A stretch of 64,000 nucleotides of DNA. It comes from CAZSXU01 sp964610505 (GTDB lineage Bacteria > Arandabacterota > Arandabacteria > JAGLYR01). Numbering within the stretch: position 1 is the stretch's first letter; every line of letters starts with the position of its first letter. The DNA is taken from assembly GCA_964610505.1 (NCBI GenBank), contig CAZSXU010000002.1, forward strand, positions 62,001 to 126,000, read 5' to 3'. Below the pieces are notes generated by a model. It had not been told where the DNA came from and searched no databases. It saw only the letters and a program-made list of their open reading frames with translations. Of the stretch, positions 1 through 8,975 are shown piece by piece. Position numbers and translations under genes: made by a program.

Positions 1-83
1 GCAGGGGAGTCGACTCTGCAAGAGTCCGGGGCGAGGGCGGCGGAATGACCTCCGCTCGGGGCCGTTTCCCGAAGGGTCCTGGA

Positions 84-1778
84 ATGGACGAACGGGCGGA
101 TTTCGACCAGCGGATCCTGATTCTGGGATGGGACGGTGCAACGTGGGATCTTCTCCGGCCGTGGGCCGAAGCCGGCGAGCTGCCGGCGCTCGCCCGGGTG
201 ATGGGGGAAGGATGCTGGGGCAGGATGAGGACGGTGATTCCTCCGGGAACCGGTCCGGCGTGGTCTTCCATGGTGACGGGCAAGAACCCGGGAAAGCACG
301 GCGTCTTCGAGTTCATGGAAAGGCGGGAAGCCAGCTACCGGATCGGACCTCTGGACGGATCGGCTCTTCGAGCCGAAACGATCTGGGAGCGTGTGGGTGG
401 TGCCGGCGGGGAGATCGTCGCTCTTAACGTACCCATGACCTACCCGCCGCGGCCGGTGGCGGGGACCCTGGTGTCCGGGATTCTCACTCCCCGATCGGCC
501 CGAACGTACACCCATCCCCCCGAGTTTGCGGCCGCCCTGGAGTCCCGTGAGCCGGGCTATGCCGTCATGCCCACCGAGGTGTACGCACCCGGAAGAGTGA
601 AGGAGTTTTTGACCCACCTCCACGAGGTGCTGGAGCACAAGCGTCGGGTTCTGCTCTGGCTGATGCGGGAGAAACCTTGGCGTTTCCTGATGCAGGTGTT
701 CAACGAAACCGACGTGATCCAGCACGGTCTGTGGCACGTCATGGATCCGTCGCACCCGAACTACAACGCGGCCGAGGCCTCCGACCACGGACATGCGATT
801 CTCGACCTGTACCGCAAGATGGACTCGATCTTGGACGACATCCTGAGCGCACTGCCCGAGAACACGACGCTGATGCTGGTTTCGGACCACGGTGCGGGAC
901 CGCTCCGCCGGTTTCTGCACACGAACCTGTGGTTGATGGAGAGGGGGTTTCTTCAGATTCGACATCGCCCGATCTCTCGTCTAAAACACCGCCTCTTCCG
1001 GTGGGGGCTCACCCCGATGAATCTTTACAATACAACGTCGAAAGTGGGACTGGGCCGGGTCAAGACCAAACTCCGCTGGACGGCCAAGGGATATGCGGTT
1101 CTGAGATCCCTGTTTCTTTCCTTTGGCGATGTGGACTGGGAGAATACCCTGGCCTATGGGCTGGGGGGAGGGTGGGCCGGAGGAATCTACCTCAATGTGA
1201 AGGGGAGAGAACCCCTGGGCCGCATTGAACCCGGCGATGCCTATGAAAGGGAAAGGCGCCGGATCGCCGACGATCTTCGAGGGGTGCCGGATCCGGCAAC
1301 GGGCGCCCCGTTGGTGTCCAAGGTATGGTTCCGAGAGGAACTGTTCTCCGGGCCCTTTGCCTCGGAGTCTCCCGACCTCTATTTCAGCCCTTCGGACGAG
1401 AGCTGTGCGGTGTTTGGCGATTTTGAGTTCTCGTCGAATCGGGTCCTGGAGCCCACTTCGCCGGCGATTTCGGGGCAGCACCGCATGGACGGAGTGCTGG
1501 GAGTCTGGGGTCCGCACATTCGAAGGGGGGAGATCCTGGAGGGTGTGCGCATCGTAGACGTCGCTCCGACGGCCCTGCACCTGATGGGAATGGCCGTTCC
1601 CGAGGGCATGGACGGCCGGGTACTGAACGAGGCGCTGACTCCCGAGTTTCTGGGAAAGCGGGAGGTGCGGACCGTCCGGGAGGACGCATCGGACTCGTCG
1701 GCCGGCGGGCCCCGGTACAGCGATCGAGAGGAAGGCGAGATCATTGATCGCTTGAAGGGACTGGGCTACATCTCATAG
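84..1778 (+). CDS. Alkaline phosphatase superfamily phosphodiesterase-type hydrolase
   Basis: A 564-residue protein of the type I phosphodiesterase/nucleotide pyrophosphatase branch of the alkaline phosphatase superfamily. A first metal-binding Asp lies in GWDGATWD (residues 15-22). The nucleophile motif is PPGTGPAWSS (53-62), with Thr56 aligning to the usual catalytic Thr, followed by MVTGKNPGKHG. A late metal site reads VSDHGAG near residue 265. I see no signal peptide, so the protein looks cytoplasmic or needs another export route. I prefer ATG 84 because GAAGGG lies 7 bases upstream; an in-frame ATG at 45 would add 13 residues. The C-terminus ends in RLKGLGYIS, like many TPR-less relatives in this superfamily. 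It heads the glycan gene cluster, so a phospho- or nucleotide-sugar substrate is plausible, but the substrate cannot be read from sequence. Confidence 0.8.
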   Translation: MDERADFDQRILILGWDGATWDLLRPWAEAGELPALARVMGEGCWGRMRTVIPPGTGPAWSSMVTGKNPGKHGVFEFMERREASYRIGPLDGSALRAETIWERVGGAGGEIVALNVPMTYPPRPVAGTLVSGILTPRSARTYTHPPEFAAALESREPGYAVMPTEVYAPGRVKEFLTHLHEVLEHKRRVLLWLMREKPWRFLMQVFNETDVIQHGLWHVMDPSHPNYNAAEASDHGHAILDLYRKMDSILDDILSALPENTTLMLVSDHGAGPLRRFLHTNLWLMERGFLQIRHRPISRLKHRLFRWGLTPMNLYNTTSKVGLGRVKTKLRWTAKGYAVLRSLFLSFGDVDWENTLAYGLGGGWAGGIYLNVKGREPLGRIEPGDAYERERRRIADDLRGVPDPATGAPLVSKVWFREELFSGPFASESPDLYFSPSDESCAVFGDFEFSSNRVLEPTSPAISGQHRMDGVLGVWGPHIRRGEILEGVRIVDVAPTALHLMGMAVPEGMDGRVLNEALTPEFLGKREVRTVREDASDSSAGGPRYSDREEGEIIDRLKGLGYIS

Positions 1779-1941
1779 CAGCACTCTCCGCTCGCCTCTT
1801 CCCTCCGTTTTCCGATTTCGCACGCGGCGGTGGGATCTTGCGATCGGGCCCGTACCCTGGACGAGAGGGAACCGGAAAAGCCGCGGTCCGTGGGGACTAC
1901 GGCCGAGCTCCGTGTCGGCCTTCGCAAGAGAAGGGCTCGAA

Positions 1942-2943
1942 ATGACCAAGAGGACCGCTCGGGTGCTCCAGTGGCTGGTGGCGGTGGCCCTGGTGGCACT
2001 TTTTCTTGTTCTGGCAGATACGTCCCAGCTCCGACGCCTGTCGCAGGTCTCGTGGCCTTGGCTGGGCGGCGTACTCCTCGCTTCGGCCGGACTGGTCTGG
2101 AGTGCGGCCGCGCGGTGGCGGAGGATCGCCATCCTGACGGTCGGTGGAGGATCGGCGCCCCTCACGCGCTACGTGTACTCCTTTCTTCTGGGCCGCGTCC
2201 TGGGCTTCGTGCTCCCGGCGGAAGCCACCGACGTGGGCGTTCGAACCCTGGCGCTCAAGCGGTCCGAGAGGTTTTCCCTCGCCGGGGCCGCCTATACGGT
2301 GCTCCTCGACCGCTTGCTGGATGTCATGGTTCTCCTGTGGCTGGTGATTCCCGCCCTGCTGCACCTGGGGGGGTGGATCGGCGAGGGCACGGCTCTGTGC
2401 ATCGGCCTGGCGGGTATCGTGTTCACCCCGGTTGCGGTCGGGCGCCGATACCGGAGCGCGGTCGACGCACTGACCCGCGCCTATGCCCGAGTCGTTCGTT
2501 CATTGCGGTTCCTGCCTTGGGTGCACGGGATGGATATCCCGGAGTTTCAGAGACGGAGTTCGGACATCGAGCTGGGCGGGCGGGCGTCTTTCGTCGTCTA
2601 CGCGCTGAGCGCGGTGAAACTGCTGATGGTGGTGGCCCGGTTCTACTTCGTCGCACGGGCTCTCGCCGTACCCGTTTCTGTTGGGATGTCCTTCATCTAC
2701 GTGCCGCTCGCTCAGGTGGCCGCCCTGGCCGCGGTTACTCCGGGAGGACTGGGTATTCTGGAGGCCGGGTGGTACGGCATCTTGAGGTGGGGCGGGCTGG
2801 CACCCGAGGAAACGGTGTTGCTTGTGATCGGTTGGAGACTGTATACTTTTGGTTCTTTGTTGTGTCTTGTGTTAGGCTTGCGAATATGGGAGGCGGTCTC
2901 GGACCGACGGATCCAGGCCCGGACGTCCGACTCCGGTGGCTAG
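1942..2943 (+). CDS. Lysylphosphatidylglycerol synthase TM-region / UPF0104 family membrane protein
   Basis: A 333-residue polytopic inner-membrane protein with about eight hydrophobic segments, resembling the LPG_synthase_TM (UPF0104, YbhN-like) family. Conserved-looking stretches are the segment with GRVLGFVLPAEATDVGVR near residues 85-105 and the C-terminal AAVTPGGLGILEAG, both typical of the family. Members are thought to move or sense isoprenoid or lipid intermediates, and they often lie beside GT2 dolichyl-phosphate mannosyltransferase-like genes, as here (the next gene starts at the stop codon). The start at 1942 has GAGAAGGGC upstream; an in-frame ATG at 1912 is possible. The exact substrate is unknown. 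Confidence 0.75.
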   Translation: MTKRTARVLQWLVAVALVALFLVLADTSQLRRLSQVSWPWLGGVLLASAGLVWSAAARWRRIAILTVGGGSAPLTRYVYSFLLGRVLGFVLPAEATDVGVRTLALKRSERFSLAGAAYTVLLDRLLDVMVLLWLVIPALLHLGGWIGEGTALCIGLAGIVFTPVAVGRRYRSAVDALTRAYARVVRSLRFLPWVHGMDIPEFQRRSSDIELGGRASFVVYALSAVKLLMVVARFYFVARALAVPVSVGMSFIYVPLAQVAALAAVTPGGLGILEAGWYGILRWGGLAPEETVLLVIGWRLYTFGSLLCLVLGLRIWEAVSDRRIQARTSDSGG

Positions 2944-3657
2944 ATGGAAACCGCAAAGAAGTCGAACCTGCTGATCGTGATTCCGGCTTTCAACGAGGAG
3001 AAGAACCTCCCGGCGGTCATTGTGGAAACTCGGGCCGTTGAACCGGATGCGACCATTGTCGTGGTGGATGACGGTTCCACCGACGGGACCGCCGAGGTGG
3101 CCCGATCCCACGGAGCGAGAGTGCTTTCCCTGGCCGTCAATCTGGGGTACGGGGCCGCCCTGCAAACCGGGTTTCTGTTCGCCGTCCGGGAGGGATTCGA
3201 GCGGGTCGTCATCCTCGATGGGGACGGACAGCACGATCCCGGCTCGATTGGGCGTCTCCTGGAGGTGGACGGCGTCGATGTGGTCCGAGGTTCTCGGTTT
3301 CTGGGAACGGCCCGGTACCGCATCCCGCTTGCCCGCAGGATAGGTATGGTTCTCTTCGGTCGTGTGGCCGGCCTGTTTACGGGAGAGCCGGTAACCGACG
3401 TGACGTCCGGCTTTCAGGCGTTGAACGGCCGCGCCGTCCGCTTCCTGGCCGAGAACTATCCGACCGACTATCCGGACGCGGACACGGTCATTCTGATGAA
3501 GCGGGCGGGATTGACACAAGAGGAAGTCCCCGTGGCAATGCGGGAGCGGTTGAGCGGAGCGCCCATGGTGTCTCCCACGAGGTCTTTCTACTACGTGTTC
3601 AAGATGTGTCTCTCGATTCTGGTGACGCTGCTGAGGGAAAAGCCCAGAATCGACTAG
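2944..3657 (+). CDS. GT2 family glycosyltransferase (dolichyl-phosphate-sugar synthase-like)
   Basis: A 237-residue soluble GT-A glycosyltransferase. Its N-terminal nucleotide-sugar fold shows VVVDDGSTDGT near residues 38-48 and the metal-binding DGDGQHDP near 90. It lacks C-terminal membrane helices, unlike the GT2 genes at 6310 and 8972 whose tails are longer or hydrophobic. It begins directly at the stop codon of the UPF0104 gene and is followed by a DUF2304 protein. The GT2-DUF2304 pairing recurs in bacterial polysaccharide loci, where the two are expected to work together at the membrane. The probable role is sugar transfer to a polyprenyl phosphate; donor and acceptor are unknown. Confidence 0.82.
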   Translation: METAKKSNLLIVIPAFNEEKNLPAVIVETRAVEPDATIVVVDDGSTDGTAEVARSHGARVLSLAVNLGYGAALQTGFLFAVREGFERVVILDGDGQHDPGSIGRLLEVDGVDVVRGSRFLGTARYRIPLARRIGMVLFGRVAGLFTGEPVTDVTSGFQALNGRAVRFLAENYPTDYPDADTVILMKRAGLTQEEVPVAMRERLSGAPMVSPTRSFYYVFKMCLSILVTLLREKPRID

Positions 3658-3705
3658 GTCCGGTGGACCGGGCTCGGCTCGAGCGACTGAAAACAGGAGG
3701 CGAGG

Positions 3706-4080
3706 ATGAATCCGAGGATTCGGGCGATGGCGCTGATCCTGAGCGTGGTGCTCCTCCTGGTGATTATCGATCTGGTGAGAAAACGGAAACTGCGGGAAGA
3801 ATACTCGTGGTTGTGGATCGTGACCGGAGTGGCGATCTTCATCGCGGCGGTCTGGCAGTCCTTGGTCGTCTGGGTCACGGAGCTGATCGGGGCCAAGATC
3901 ATCGTGTCCACCCTGTTCTTCGGCGCCCTGATGTTCCTCACGGTGATCAGCATTCATTTCTCGACCAAGGTGTCTCAGCTCAGTGAACAGGTCAAGAAAC
4001 TCACACAGCAGACGGCCCTGCTCTCGGAGGAGCTGGAGCGGGTCAAGGGACCTCGGAACGCGGGAGCCGTAGAGCGGTGA
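3706..4080 (+). CDS. DUF2304 family small membrane protein
   Basis: A 124-residue protein with three hydrophobic segments (about residues 5-24, 33-53 and 62-84) and a charged, heptad-like C-terminal tail (SQLSEQVKKLTQQTALLSEE) that should form a short coiled coil in the cytoplasm. Size, the arrangement of helices and its position after a GT2 gene match DUF2304. AGGAGGCGAGG immediately precedes the ATG. Its stop overlaps the next GTG start as GTGA, so translation is probably coupled. DUF2304 proteins have no established biochemical activity; a membrane tether or partner for the adjacent glycosyltransferase is inference from context. Confidence 0.78.
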   Translation: MNPRIRAMALILSVVLLLVIIDLVRKRKLREEYSWLWIVTGVAIFIAAVWQSLVVWVTELIGAKIIVSTLFFGALMFLTVISIHFSTKVSQLSEQVKKLTQQTALLSEELERVKGPRNAGAVER

Positions 4081-6290
4081 CGGACGGAGCGACCGGCATT
4101 GCAGGGGGAAACGGACCGCTGGCCGCCGTGCCCCGGATCTGGATGTGGGGGATCCTGGCGGTGGTCCTGGCCGTGGGCGTTATCCTGCGGTTGGTTGATC
4201 TGCCCGCGGATCCCCCGCTCGGTATGACCTGGAGCCACGCGCCCTACACCGACGGAGCGCGGATCGTCGAAGGCGCCCGGACGCAAGTTCTCCAGGGAAC
4301 GTGGGAAACGGACCCCGAGAATCCGGTGGTTCTCTATTATCCGATCTCCAGTCTTCTCGCCTACGGTATCTTCCGGGTCTTTGGCGTGGGGCTCTGGCAA
4401 GCCAATCTCACAGGGGCGATTCCGGGCATCGTCATGCTCCTGCTTCTGTTTTGGGTGGGATCGCGCCGAAGCGCGTGGGTGGGACTGGGGGCCAGCCTGT
4501 TGGCCGGCCTCAGTTTCTACTTGGTGACGTACAACCGCCTGCCCATGTCGGAATCGCTGATGCTGGCCCTCATGCTGGCGGTTCCGGCGCTCTTGCTCCG
4601 GGACCCCCTCCGGTGGTGGCAGGCCGGGTTGGCCGGCGTGGCCCTTGCCGCCGCGGCCTTGTTCGTCAAATTCCACGCCCTGGTTCTGCTGCCGGTCGCT
4701 CTGGTCTGGCTGGCCTTTTTCCGGGAACCGGGGGACGCCGGGAAGGCGGGTATCGGAAGATCGATCGGCGTGTTTGGAGCCGGCTTCGTGGTGGGACTGG
4801 GGGTGTGGCTTCTGGCGTTTCTGGCACCCCGGCCGGAGGCGGTTGCCGATTTCCTCCAGCACAATCTCATTTCGCAGTATGGGAAGGGACAGGCAACGGT
4901 CGGCATCGCCGGTTTCCTGGGAGATCGGCTGCTGGCGCTCGTGGGGTTGGGCACGAATGTCCGCTTCTTCGGCAGGATGCCGGTGGTCGGTTTTGTGGCC
5001 CTCCTGACGGCTCTCGCGTTCGCGCTGAACTGGAGGTCGCGGCGGGGGCCGGAGTACCGGGTGGAGTCGTTTTTCTCGCTGTGGTTTCTGGGAGCCGTCG
5101 TGGCGCTGTCCTTTCTGGACTACCGGCCGCTTCGGTATCACCTCCAGATGATCCCGCCGATGGCGGTTCTCTGTTCTCTGGGGTTGGTTACGTTCCTCGA
5201 GGGACGGCCCCGCACGGGGAACGGGAGCGGGCGCGCCGGCCCCTTGTGGGTCTTCGCGTTCTCGAGTTTCATAGCGTTTCAGATTCTCATGGAAGTCCCG
5301 GTGTACATGGGTCGGCACGGCGCCGGGTCTCAGGCTTTCCTGTCTGCTCTGGGAATCGACCCCACAAAGGCGTTTGCCGCGCTGTCGAGATTCGTGGGCC
5401 GGCCGCCGGTCGTGCTTCTTGTCGCGGTTCTGGCGGCCGCGGCCTCGGCCGGTGTGTACGCGTGGGTCGGTCGAGGCCGGCGCGGGGCAAGGCGCGCGCG
5501 GACGACGTTCCCGGCTCGGGTTGTCGTGGTGGGAGTTCTGGTGGCGTTGAGTGTGATGATTGATGTGAGCCTTCATCGGGCCACGCGCGCGGGGATTCGA
5601 CATTCGCTCCGGGACGTTTCGCTCGACCTCGGAAGGATCCTGGGTGAGGGCGGTCTTGTTGTTGGAACGACGGCCACGACCCTGACCCTCGACAATCGAC
5701 TGCAGTCGCTGCCGGCGTACGGGCGTATCGTGAAGAAGGAGGACGCGGAGCGATTGCGGCGCCATCCGGTCACACACATCATGCTCCGCGATGGCGGGTG
5801 GAGCGACTTCCTGAAGACGCATTTCCCGGAGGTGTTGGAGGAAGCAGTTTTCCTACGCCGCTACGTGATCGGTCCCTCGGAGTCCAGCCTGTTCCGGGTG
5901 GAGGGGTGGCCGGGGAGCGGTGGCTATCAACCCACGGCTTACGAGCGGGGGATGGGGGCGCTGGCGGACGGAGATCTGAACGGCGCCGCGGCCGATTTGC
6001 AGGCGTTTCTTGCCGAAGATCCGGATGAACCGTCGGCGCTGTTCGGGTTGGGACTGTGCATGGAGGGGCTGGGGCGCCCCGAAGACGGGATCGAGCTCAT
6101 GCAAAGGGCGGTTTCCGAAGCACCGGAGGACCTGGCGCTTCTCACCGACCTGGGGGCAGCCTACGCGCGTCTGGGGCGGGTGAATGAAGCGGTGGACATG
6201 TGGCGCCGCGTGCTCCTGCTCAATCCGCGGGACGCACGGGCACGATCGTACATGGGGACTCTCCAGAGGAGGCTCCAGAGGAGGTCATGA
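4077..6290 (+). CDS. GT39-like integral membrane glycosyltransferase with C-terminal TPR domain
   Basis: A 737-residue protein. Residues 1 to about 500 form a polytopic GT-C-type membrane domain with an acidic first periplasmic loop (YTDGARIVEGAR near 57-68), as in ArnT/PMT-like enzymes that use polyprenyl-phosphate sugars. A periplasmic segment follows, then about three TPR-like repeats from residue 620 (ALFGLGLCMEGLGRPEDG, DLGAAYARLGRVNEAVDMW). The start is GTG, overlapping the DUF2304 stop as GTGA. The final codons contain a 12-bp tandem duplication at 6261-6284 giving LQRRLQRR. The TPR fusion suggests the enzyme docks a protein partner or protein acceptor; that is inference. Confidence 0.75.
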   Translation: MTDGATGIAGGNGPLAAVPRIWMWGILAVVLAVGVILRLVDLPADPPLGMTWSHAPYTDGARIVEGARTQVLQGTWETDPENPVVLYYPISSLLAYGIFRVFGVGLWQANLTGAIPGIVMLLLLFWVGSRRSAWVGLGASLLAGLSFYLVTYNRLPMSESLMLALMLAVPALLLRDPLRWWQAGLAGVALAAAALFVKFHALVLLPVALVWLAFFREPGDAGKAGIGRSIGVFGAGFVVGLGVWLLAFLAPRPEAVADFLQHNLISQYGKGQATVGIAGFLGDRLLALVGLGTNVRFFGRMPVVGFVALLTALAFALNWRSRRGPEYRVESFFSLWFLGAVVALSFLDYRPLRYHLQMIPPMAVLCSLGLVTFLEGRPRTGNGSGRAGPLWVFAFSSFIAFQILMEVPVYMGRHGAGSQAFLSALGIDPTKAFAALSRFVGRPPVVLLVAVLAAAASAGVYAWVGRGRRGARRARTTFPARVVVVGVLVALSVMIDVSLHRATRAGIRHSLRDVSLDLGRILGEGGLVVGTTATTLTLDNRLQSLPAYGRIVKKEDAERLRRHPVTHIMLRDGGWSDFLKTHFPEVLEEAVFLRRYVIGPSESSLFRVEGWPGSGGYQPTAYERGMGALADGDLNGAAADLQAFLAEDPDEPSALFGLGLCMEGLGRPEDGIELMQRAVSEAPEDLALLTDLGAAYARLGRVNEAVDMWRRVLLLNPRDARARSYMGTLQRRLQRRS
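6261..6284 (+). repeat. 12-bp perfect tandem duplication at gene end
   Basis: The unit CTCCAGAGGAGG occurs twice head to tail, ending three bases before the TGA-containing TCATGA of the GT39-TPR gene. Each copy includes an AGAGGAGG Shine-Dalgarno-like core, although the next start (6310) lies 26 bases further on. Confidence 0.9.
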
Positions 6291-6309
6291 CGGCCGGGGA
6301 GCTCGAACG

Positions 6310-7263
6310 ATGAATGAGCCGGGAGATGTGAGGCCGGATGTTTCCGTCGTCGTTCCGCTGTACAATGAGGCGGAGAGTCTCGGCGAACTGGAACAAGAGA
6401 TTCGAGAGAGCGTGTCGGGCCTTGACCTGACCTACGAAATCGTCTTCGTGGACGACGGTAGTACCGATGCGTCCTTCCGCGTGATTCGAGAACTCCATGC
6501 GGGGAAACCGGGGATCCGGGGAATCCGGTTTCGAAGGAACTACGGAAAGGCGGCGGCGCTGGCCGTGGGATTCGCCGCCGCCAGGGGGACGTTCATCGTC
6601 ACGATGGATGCGGATCTCCAGGATGATCCGGGCGAGATCGGGAAGCTGCTCGACAAGATGCAGGAGGGGTACGATCTCGTTTCCGGCTGGAAGAGGCAGA
6701 GACACGATCCCTGGACGAAACGCTGGCCTTCCAAGTTTTTCAACTGGGTGACGTCCCGCGTCAGTGGGATTCGGATTCACGATTTCAACTGTGGTCTCAA
6801 GGCCTACCGCAAGGATGTAACGGAAGAGATCGGGGTCTACGGAGAACTCCATCGCTATCTCCCGGTGCTCGCCCACTGGAGGGGATACCGGGTCGGTGAG
6901 GTGGTGGTGCACCACCGGGTCCGGAAGCACGGAAAAACCAAGTACGGCCTTGAAAGACTTGTTCGAGGATTCCTGGATCTTCTGACCGTGGTCCTGATCA
7001 CACGGTACACGCGTTCGCCGCTTCACTTCTTCGGGACGACGGGCGTGGCCCTGAACCTGGTCGGGGCCGGGATCAATCTGTATCTCCTGGGGCTGAAGAT
7101 TCAGTATGGCGACATTCGCGGGCGAACGCCGCTGCTGATGCTGGGCGTTCTCCTGATGCTGGTCGGCGTTCAGTTCGTGTCGATCGGACTTCTCGGAGAA
7201 ATGATCGCCCGAATCCAGCAGTCGGATGAACGGGATTACTCCGTTCGTGAGCGTCTTGAGTAG
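6310..7263 (+). CDS. GT2 polyprenyl-phosphate glycosyltransferase with two C-terminal TM helices
   Basis: A 317-residue protein of the GtrB/ArnC-like type. The N-terminal GT-A domain has VVVPLYNEAES, FVDDGSTDAS and the metal-binding DADLQDDPGEIG near residue 100. Two C-terminal hydrophobic segments (about residues 237-260 and 275-298) would anchor it and present polyprenyl phosphate. The family transfers a sugar from a nucleotide donor to undecaprenyl phosphate, making the donor for GT-C enzymes such as its two neighbours. ATG 6310 begins the conserved sequence; the frame stays open upstream inside the previous gene but that part shows no homology-like pattern. Confidence 0.85.
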   Translation: MNEPGDVRPDVSVVVPLYNEAESLGELEQEIRESVSGLDLTYEIVFVDDGSTDASFRVIRELHAGKPGIRGIRFRRNYGKAAALAVGFAAARGTFIVTMDADLQDDPGEIGKLLDKMQEGYDLVSGWKRQRHDPWTKRWPSKFFNWVTSRVSGIRIHDFNCGLKAYRKDVTEEIGVYGELHRYLPVLAHWRGYRVGEVVVHHRVRKHGKTKYGLERLVRGFLDLLTVVLITRYTRSPLHFFGTTGVALNLVGAGINLYLLGLKIQYGDIRGRTPLLMLGVLLMLVGVQFVSIGLLGEMIARIQQSDERDYSVRERLE

Positions 7264-7319
7264 GCCGGAGTTCGGGACGCGGCGGAGTGCGGGCGCGACA
7301 TAAGGAGAGTTCGGACGCC

Positions 7320-8975
7320 TTGAAGCTGGATCACGGGAAGAATCGAAAAAGCGAAGGAGGAAAAGCCAAGCGGTCCGGGAAAACCGCTTCCGGTTGTTCC
7401 CGGCGCGGGGGTTCCCGTTCAACGGGTATTCGGCGAGACCGGATCGCCCAACCGCGAGTGGTGGGATTGGTTCTGGGAATCGTCGCTCTCGGCTTTTGCC
7501 TGCTGTTCTATAACCCGCTCCTCTCGACGATCGGAGACAACGCGCAGTACGTCGTGTTGGGGAAATCGCTCCTGGCGGGCAAGGGGTTGTCCCATATTAA
7601 CGCTCCGGACCAGAAGCCGGACACCAAGTACCCGTTCATGTTTCCCCTGATCCTGGCCGGAGTGATCCTGGTCGCGCCGGGGAGCATCGTCGCTCTGAAG
7701 CTGGTCGGCCTTGCGGCCTGCGCGGGGGCCGCCATGCTGTACTACGCCCTGTTCAGAAGATCGTCCGAAGCGATCGTGGCGTTGGGGGCCGCCCTGCTGG
7801 CCGTGATGAGCCCGGATATTCTCCGCCACAGCACGATCATTCTGGCGGAAGTTCCGTACCTGTTTGCGTCGATCGGCATCCTGGCGTGGGTCTCTTCGGT
7901 CGAGGGACGCTGGTCCGAGCGCAGGTGGGTCCCCGTTGCCTTGGTGTTGGTTGTGGCGGCATATTACCTCAAGGCCGTAGGCATCGCACTGGCGGGAGCC
8001 ATCGTGGTCTCGCTGCTCTTCAGGCGGAAGCGGGCATGGGCGTTCGCCTTCACGGGGGGGTTCATCCTTCTGGTGCTGCCGTGGTTCCTGCGCGTGCGCC
8101 GGATCGGCGACGGCGGAACGTACATCGACTATCTGTTCATGAAGGATCCCTACCGGCCCTACATGGGCACGGTGTCGGCGGGTGAACTGCTCTCGCGAGT
8201 TACGGGAAACATGGGGATCTACTTTGGCCGTATCGTTCCCGAGTCGGTGTTGCCGTTCCTGGGCAAGGAGGGAGTAGCTCCCGGGCCCGCCCTGCAGGTC
8301 CTCTGGTGGATCGCGAGCGTTCTGGTGGGCTTAGGGCTGGTGTACCGTCTGTGGCGGCGGCGAACGATTATGGATGTGTATCTTCTCGCGTTCCTTGGGA
8401 TCTGCGTGCTGTGGCCGCGCGTGTGGGCGGGGGTGCGCTTCGTGGTACCCGTCATTCCTCTTTTGATCCTGTGTCTGCTCACGGGACTCTGGGCCCTGCT
8501 CGGGTGCGTGACTCGAGGACGTGGAGAGCGGGTTCGGGAGGGAGGTCTGATTGGGCTTGTCGCCGTGATGTCCGTGGGGTTCGTGCTGGTCGATCGGGTC
8601 GAGGCCGCGCGGGACCGAGAGTATCCGCCCGACTGGAAGAGCTATTTCGAGGCTGCCCGCTGGGTCAGGTCGCATACGGATCCGCAAAGCGTGATCATCT
8701 GTCGCAAACCGTACCTTTTCTTTCTGGCGAGCGATCGGCGTTCGCTGGGATACCATTTCTCCAGAGACACCGAAGAGGTGTTGAGCGGCTTTGAGGAAGC
8801 AGGCGCTACACATGTCGCCGTGGACCAGTTCTTCTGGACGGGCACAAGCGCGCAATACCTCGTGCCGACGATTCTGGCCCATCCGGATCGATTCGAAGTG
8901 ATATTCGCGACCGAACAGGAACCGCAGACGATTGTCGTACGGTTTCTGAATCCGGAAACGAAGGAGGGATCTTGA
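7320..8975 (+). CDS. GT39-like polytopic membrane glycosyltransferase
   Basis: A 551-residue membrane protein with about ten hydrophobic segments after a strongly basic, hydrophilic N-terminal tail of about 40 residues. The first outer loop holds GDNAQYVVLGKSLLAGKGL, the acidic signature of PMT/ArnT-like GT-C enzymes, followed by KYPFMFPLILA. TTG 7320 is chosen because AAGGAGAG lies 10 bases upstream; GTG 7287 in the same frame is possible. The stop overlaps the next TTG start as TTGA. It probably uses the polyprenyl-phosphate sugar made by one of the flanking GT2 enzymes (inference). Acceptor unknown. Confidence 0.72.
   Translation: MKLDHGKNRKSEGGKAKRSGKTASGCSRRGGSRSTGIRRDRIAQPRVVGLVLGIVALGFCLLFYNPLLSTIGDNAQYVVLGKSLLAGKGLSHINAPDQKPDTKYPFMFPLILAGVILVAPGSIVALKLVGLAACAGAAMLYYALFRRSSEAIVALGAALLAVMSPDILRHSTIILAEVPYLFASIGILAWVSSVEGRWSERRWVPVALVLVVAAYYLKAVGIALAGAIVVSLLFRRKRAWAFAFTGGFILLVLPWFLRVRRIGDGGTYIDYLFMKDPYRPYMGTVSAGELLSRVTGNMGIYFGRIVPESVLPFLGKEGVAPGPALQVLWWIASVLVGLGLVYRLWRRRTIMDVYLLAFLGICVLWPRVWAGVRFVVPVIPLLILCLLTGLWALLGCVTRGRGERVREGGLIGLVAVMSVGFVLVDRVEAARDREYPPDWKSYFEAARWVRSHTDPQSVIICRKPYLFFLASDRRSLGYHFSRDTEEVLSGFEEAGATHVAVDQFFWTGTSAQYLVPTILAHPDRFEVIFATEQEPQTIVVRFLNPETKEGS

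Noticed and set aside
1779..1941. Possible small gene between the first two genes
   Set aside because: Only short frames without a Shine-Dalgarno or hydrophobic pattern; treated as spacer.
3975..5822. A 615-codon - strand open frame opposite the GT39-TPR gene
   Set aside because: Rich in Arg, Gln, His and Pro with no hydrophobic pattern or motif; it is the complement of a membrane protein gene.
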